Assembly (NCBI GenBank): GCA_050697555.1
Contig: JBOHAD010000125.1
Location: forward strand, 1 to 5,280
DNA length: 5,280 nt
Origin: DASQWP01 sp050697555
GTDB lineage: Bacteria > Actinomycetota > Thermoleophilia > Gaiellales > Gaiellaceae
Reading direction: 5' to 3'
Shown here: piece after piece, positions 4,780 to 5,280 of the stretch
Layout: each line of letters starts with the position of its first letter
How positions within the stretch are numbered: the first letter of the stretch is position 1
Made by a program: the position numbers and the translations under genes
Notes under the pieces: generated by a model
Seen by the model: the letters and a program-made list of their open reading frames with translations, nothing else
What the model was told of the DNA's origin: nothing
The model's database searches: none

Positions 4780-5027
4780 GAGGCGCTCGGTTGGGGCTCA
4801 CTCATCTCAGGCCGCTCGTCGACGGGCGGGTTGCGCGTGGATGCCGAGCCGCGATCCGCGGGAGCGAAAGGCCGCCAGGGGAGCTGCTCCCACGCGCTCG
4901 CCTGGCACATGGGACAGGCTGGCGGCGGGCCGCTCGCGATGACCCCGTAGCCGCAGGCGGAGCAGCGGAGCTCTGCCCTCCCCGTTTCGGGGTCGGACGC
5001 GCTGGGGCCCGGTCGATCATGCGTCAT
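4776..5027 (-). CDS. Rubredoxin-like zinc-ribbon small protein
   Basis: An 83-residue protein with one compact domain at about 19-54: two CxxC knuckles, C22-S-A-C25-GYG and C38-P-M-C41, 12 residues apart, followed by the aromatic stretch WEQLPWRPF (46-54). The CGYG ... PxxCPMC ... W ... PF pattern matches rubredoxin-like zinc ribbons common in small actinobacterial proteins; the four cysteines should bind Zn or Fe. The N-terminus (1-18) and the Ser/Pro-rich C-terminal tail (55-83) look disordered. The ATG at 5027 is preceded only by a G-rich GGCGGGG, a weak ribosome site; another ATG at 5020 is in a different frame and gives no domain. The next gene starts at its stop codon. The exact function (redox or protein/RNA binding) cannot be told from the sequence. 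Confidence 0.85.
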   Translation of the reverse strand: MTHDRPGPSASDPETGRAELRCSACGYGVIASGPPPACPMCQASAWEQLPWRPFAPADRGSASTRNPPVDERPEMSEPQPSAS

Positions 5028-5158
5028 GACCCCGCCGGCGGCTGCCGGTGCGCCCAGTCAAGCCGCAGCCCGAGCCCGGGCCAGACATCGTCATGGTGGC
5101 GGCGCCTACCGAAATCACCTGCGCGTCCTTACGAGGCATCCCGAACCCTAGACCGTCA

Positions 5159-5170
5159 CCCGACGTCGGG
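5159..5170. promoter_or_regulatory. Perfect 12-bp palindrome, possible operator
   Basis: CCCGACGTCGGG is a perfect palindrome 11 nt past the stop of the partial gene on the minus strand and about 130 nt upstream of the zinc-ribbon start. It could be an operator for the zinc-ribbon operon or the core of a terminator for the partial gene. It has no loop and no T-run, so an operator fits a little better. Confidence 0.35.
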
Positions 5171-5181
5171 ACGGGCGCCGG

Positions 5182-5280
5182 CTACCAGCTCACGCCCTCG
5201 TGCTGAGCGAGTCGCCGGAGGACGTCTTCGGCGAGCACGAGGGTCGCGTCGCGGTTCACGCGGGCGGCGGCGAGAGCGGC
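5182..5280 (-). CDS. C-terminal end of an unidentified protein (partial)
   Basis: On the minus strand the frame entering at 5280 stays open to a TAG at 5182-5184 and encodes 32 residues: a helical stretch AALAAARVNRDATLVLAEDV followed by LRRLAQHEGVSW. The composition is that of real high-GC coding sequence: GC-rich third positions and a mix of charged and aliphatic residues predicting helices. The start lies outside the window. No family could be recognised from this tail. It runs in the same direction as the zinc-ribbon operon, 154 nt upstream of it, and may or may not share its transcript. Confidence 0.6.
   Translation of the reverse strand, partial: AALAAARVNRDATLVLAEDVLRRLAQHEGVSW

Noticed and set aside
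1..5280. CRISPR array, transposase or retron-like system
   Set aside because: No regularly spaced near-identical repeats with spacers, no transposase or reverse-transcriptase motifs on either strand; the 150-nt periodicity at 3112-3837 is a coding protein repeat.

Overview
This is a very GC-rich window whose gene content suggests an actinobacterium. The style, a short-gene layout with GTG starts, many 4-nt overlaps, a REC-ANTAR regulator and small WR/zinc-ribbon proteins, recalls soil Thermoleophilia (Gaiella/Solirubrobacter-like). That placement is an inference from protein style, not a search result.

Layout, left to right. Positions 1-405 hold no convincing gene, only a long imperfect stem-loop at 28-91 and two short direct repeats at 350-370. 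At 406-470 there is a clear 3' portion of a tRNA-Ser(CGA): anticodon arm, long variable arm, T arm and 3' acceptor strand. The D arm and 5' acceptor strand are missing, which is what the distal attachment site of an element integrated in a tRNA gene looks like. Positions 471-908 again have no convincing gene, but carry small hairpins and a 21-nt tandem repeat.

Positions 909-2622 (minus strand) are a two-gene signalling operon: a six-helix membrane histidine kinase of the HisKA_2 type, overlapping by 20 nt a receiver-ANTAR response regulator that should act on RNA (transcription antitermination). A 218-nt intergenic region full of dyad symmetries (2623-2840) separates it from a divergent plus-strand pair. 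That pair is an 84-residue ferredoxin-like/HMA-like small protein (2841-3095) and, 4 nt later, a 368-residue protein made almost entirely of Myb/SANT-like helix-turn-helix repeats (3100-4206). The first five repeats are spaced by exactly 50 residues, a sixth follows, and a degenerate seventh ends the protein. This tandem array is the most unusual protein in the window.

Positions 4207-4587 are intergenic, with a strong hairpin, a possible 18-codon ORF and three copies of an 8-nt direct repeat. Positions 4588-5027 (minus strand) are a translationally coupled pair: a rubredoxin-like zinc-ribbon protein and a 63-residue small protein of a type common in actinobacteria. A perfect 12-bp palindrome lies at 5159-5170, and the right edge (5182-5280, minus strand) holds the last 32 codons of a gene that continues outside the window.

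How the parts could work together: the kinase/ANTAR pair is a complete sensor-to-RNA pathway, but no obvious tandem-hexaloop ANTAR target was found here. The HMA-like and Myb-repeat genes are coupled and probably share a function. Their link to the divergent kinase operon, through the shared and highly structured intergenic region, is only a hypothesis.
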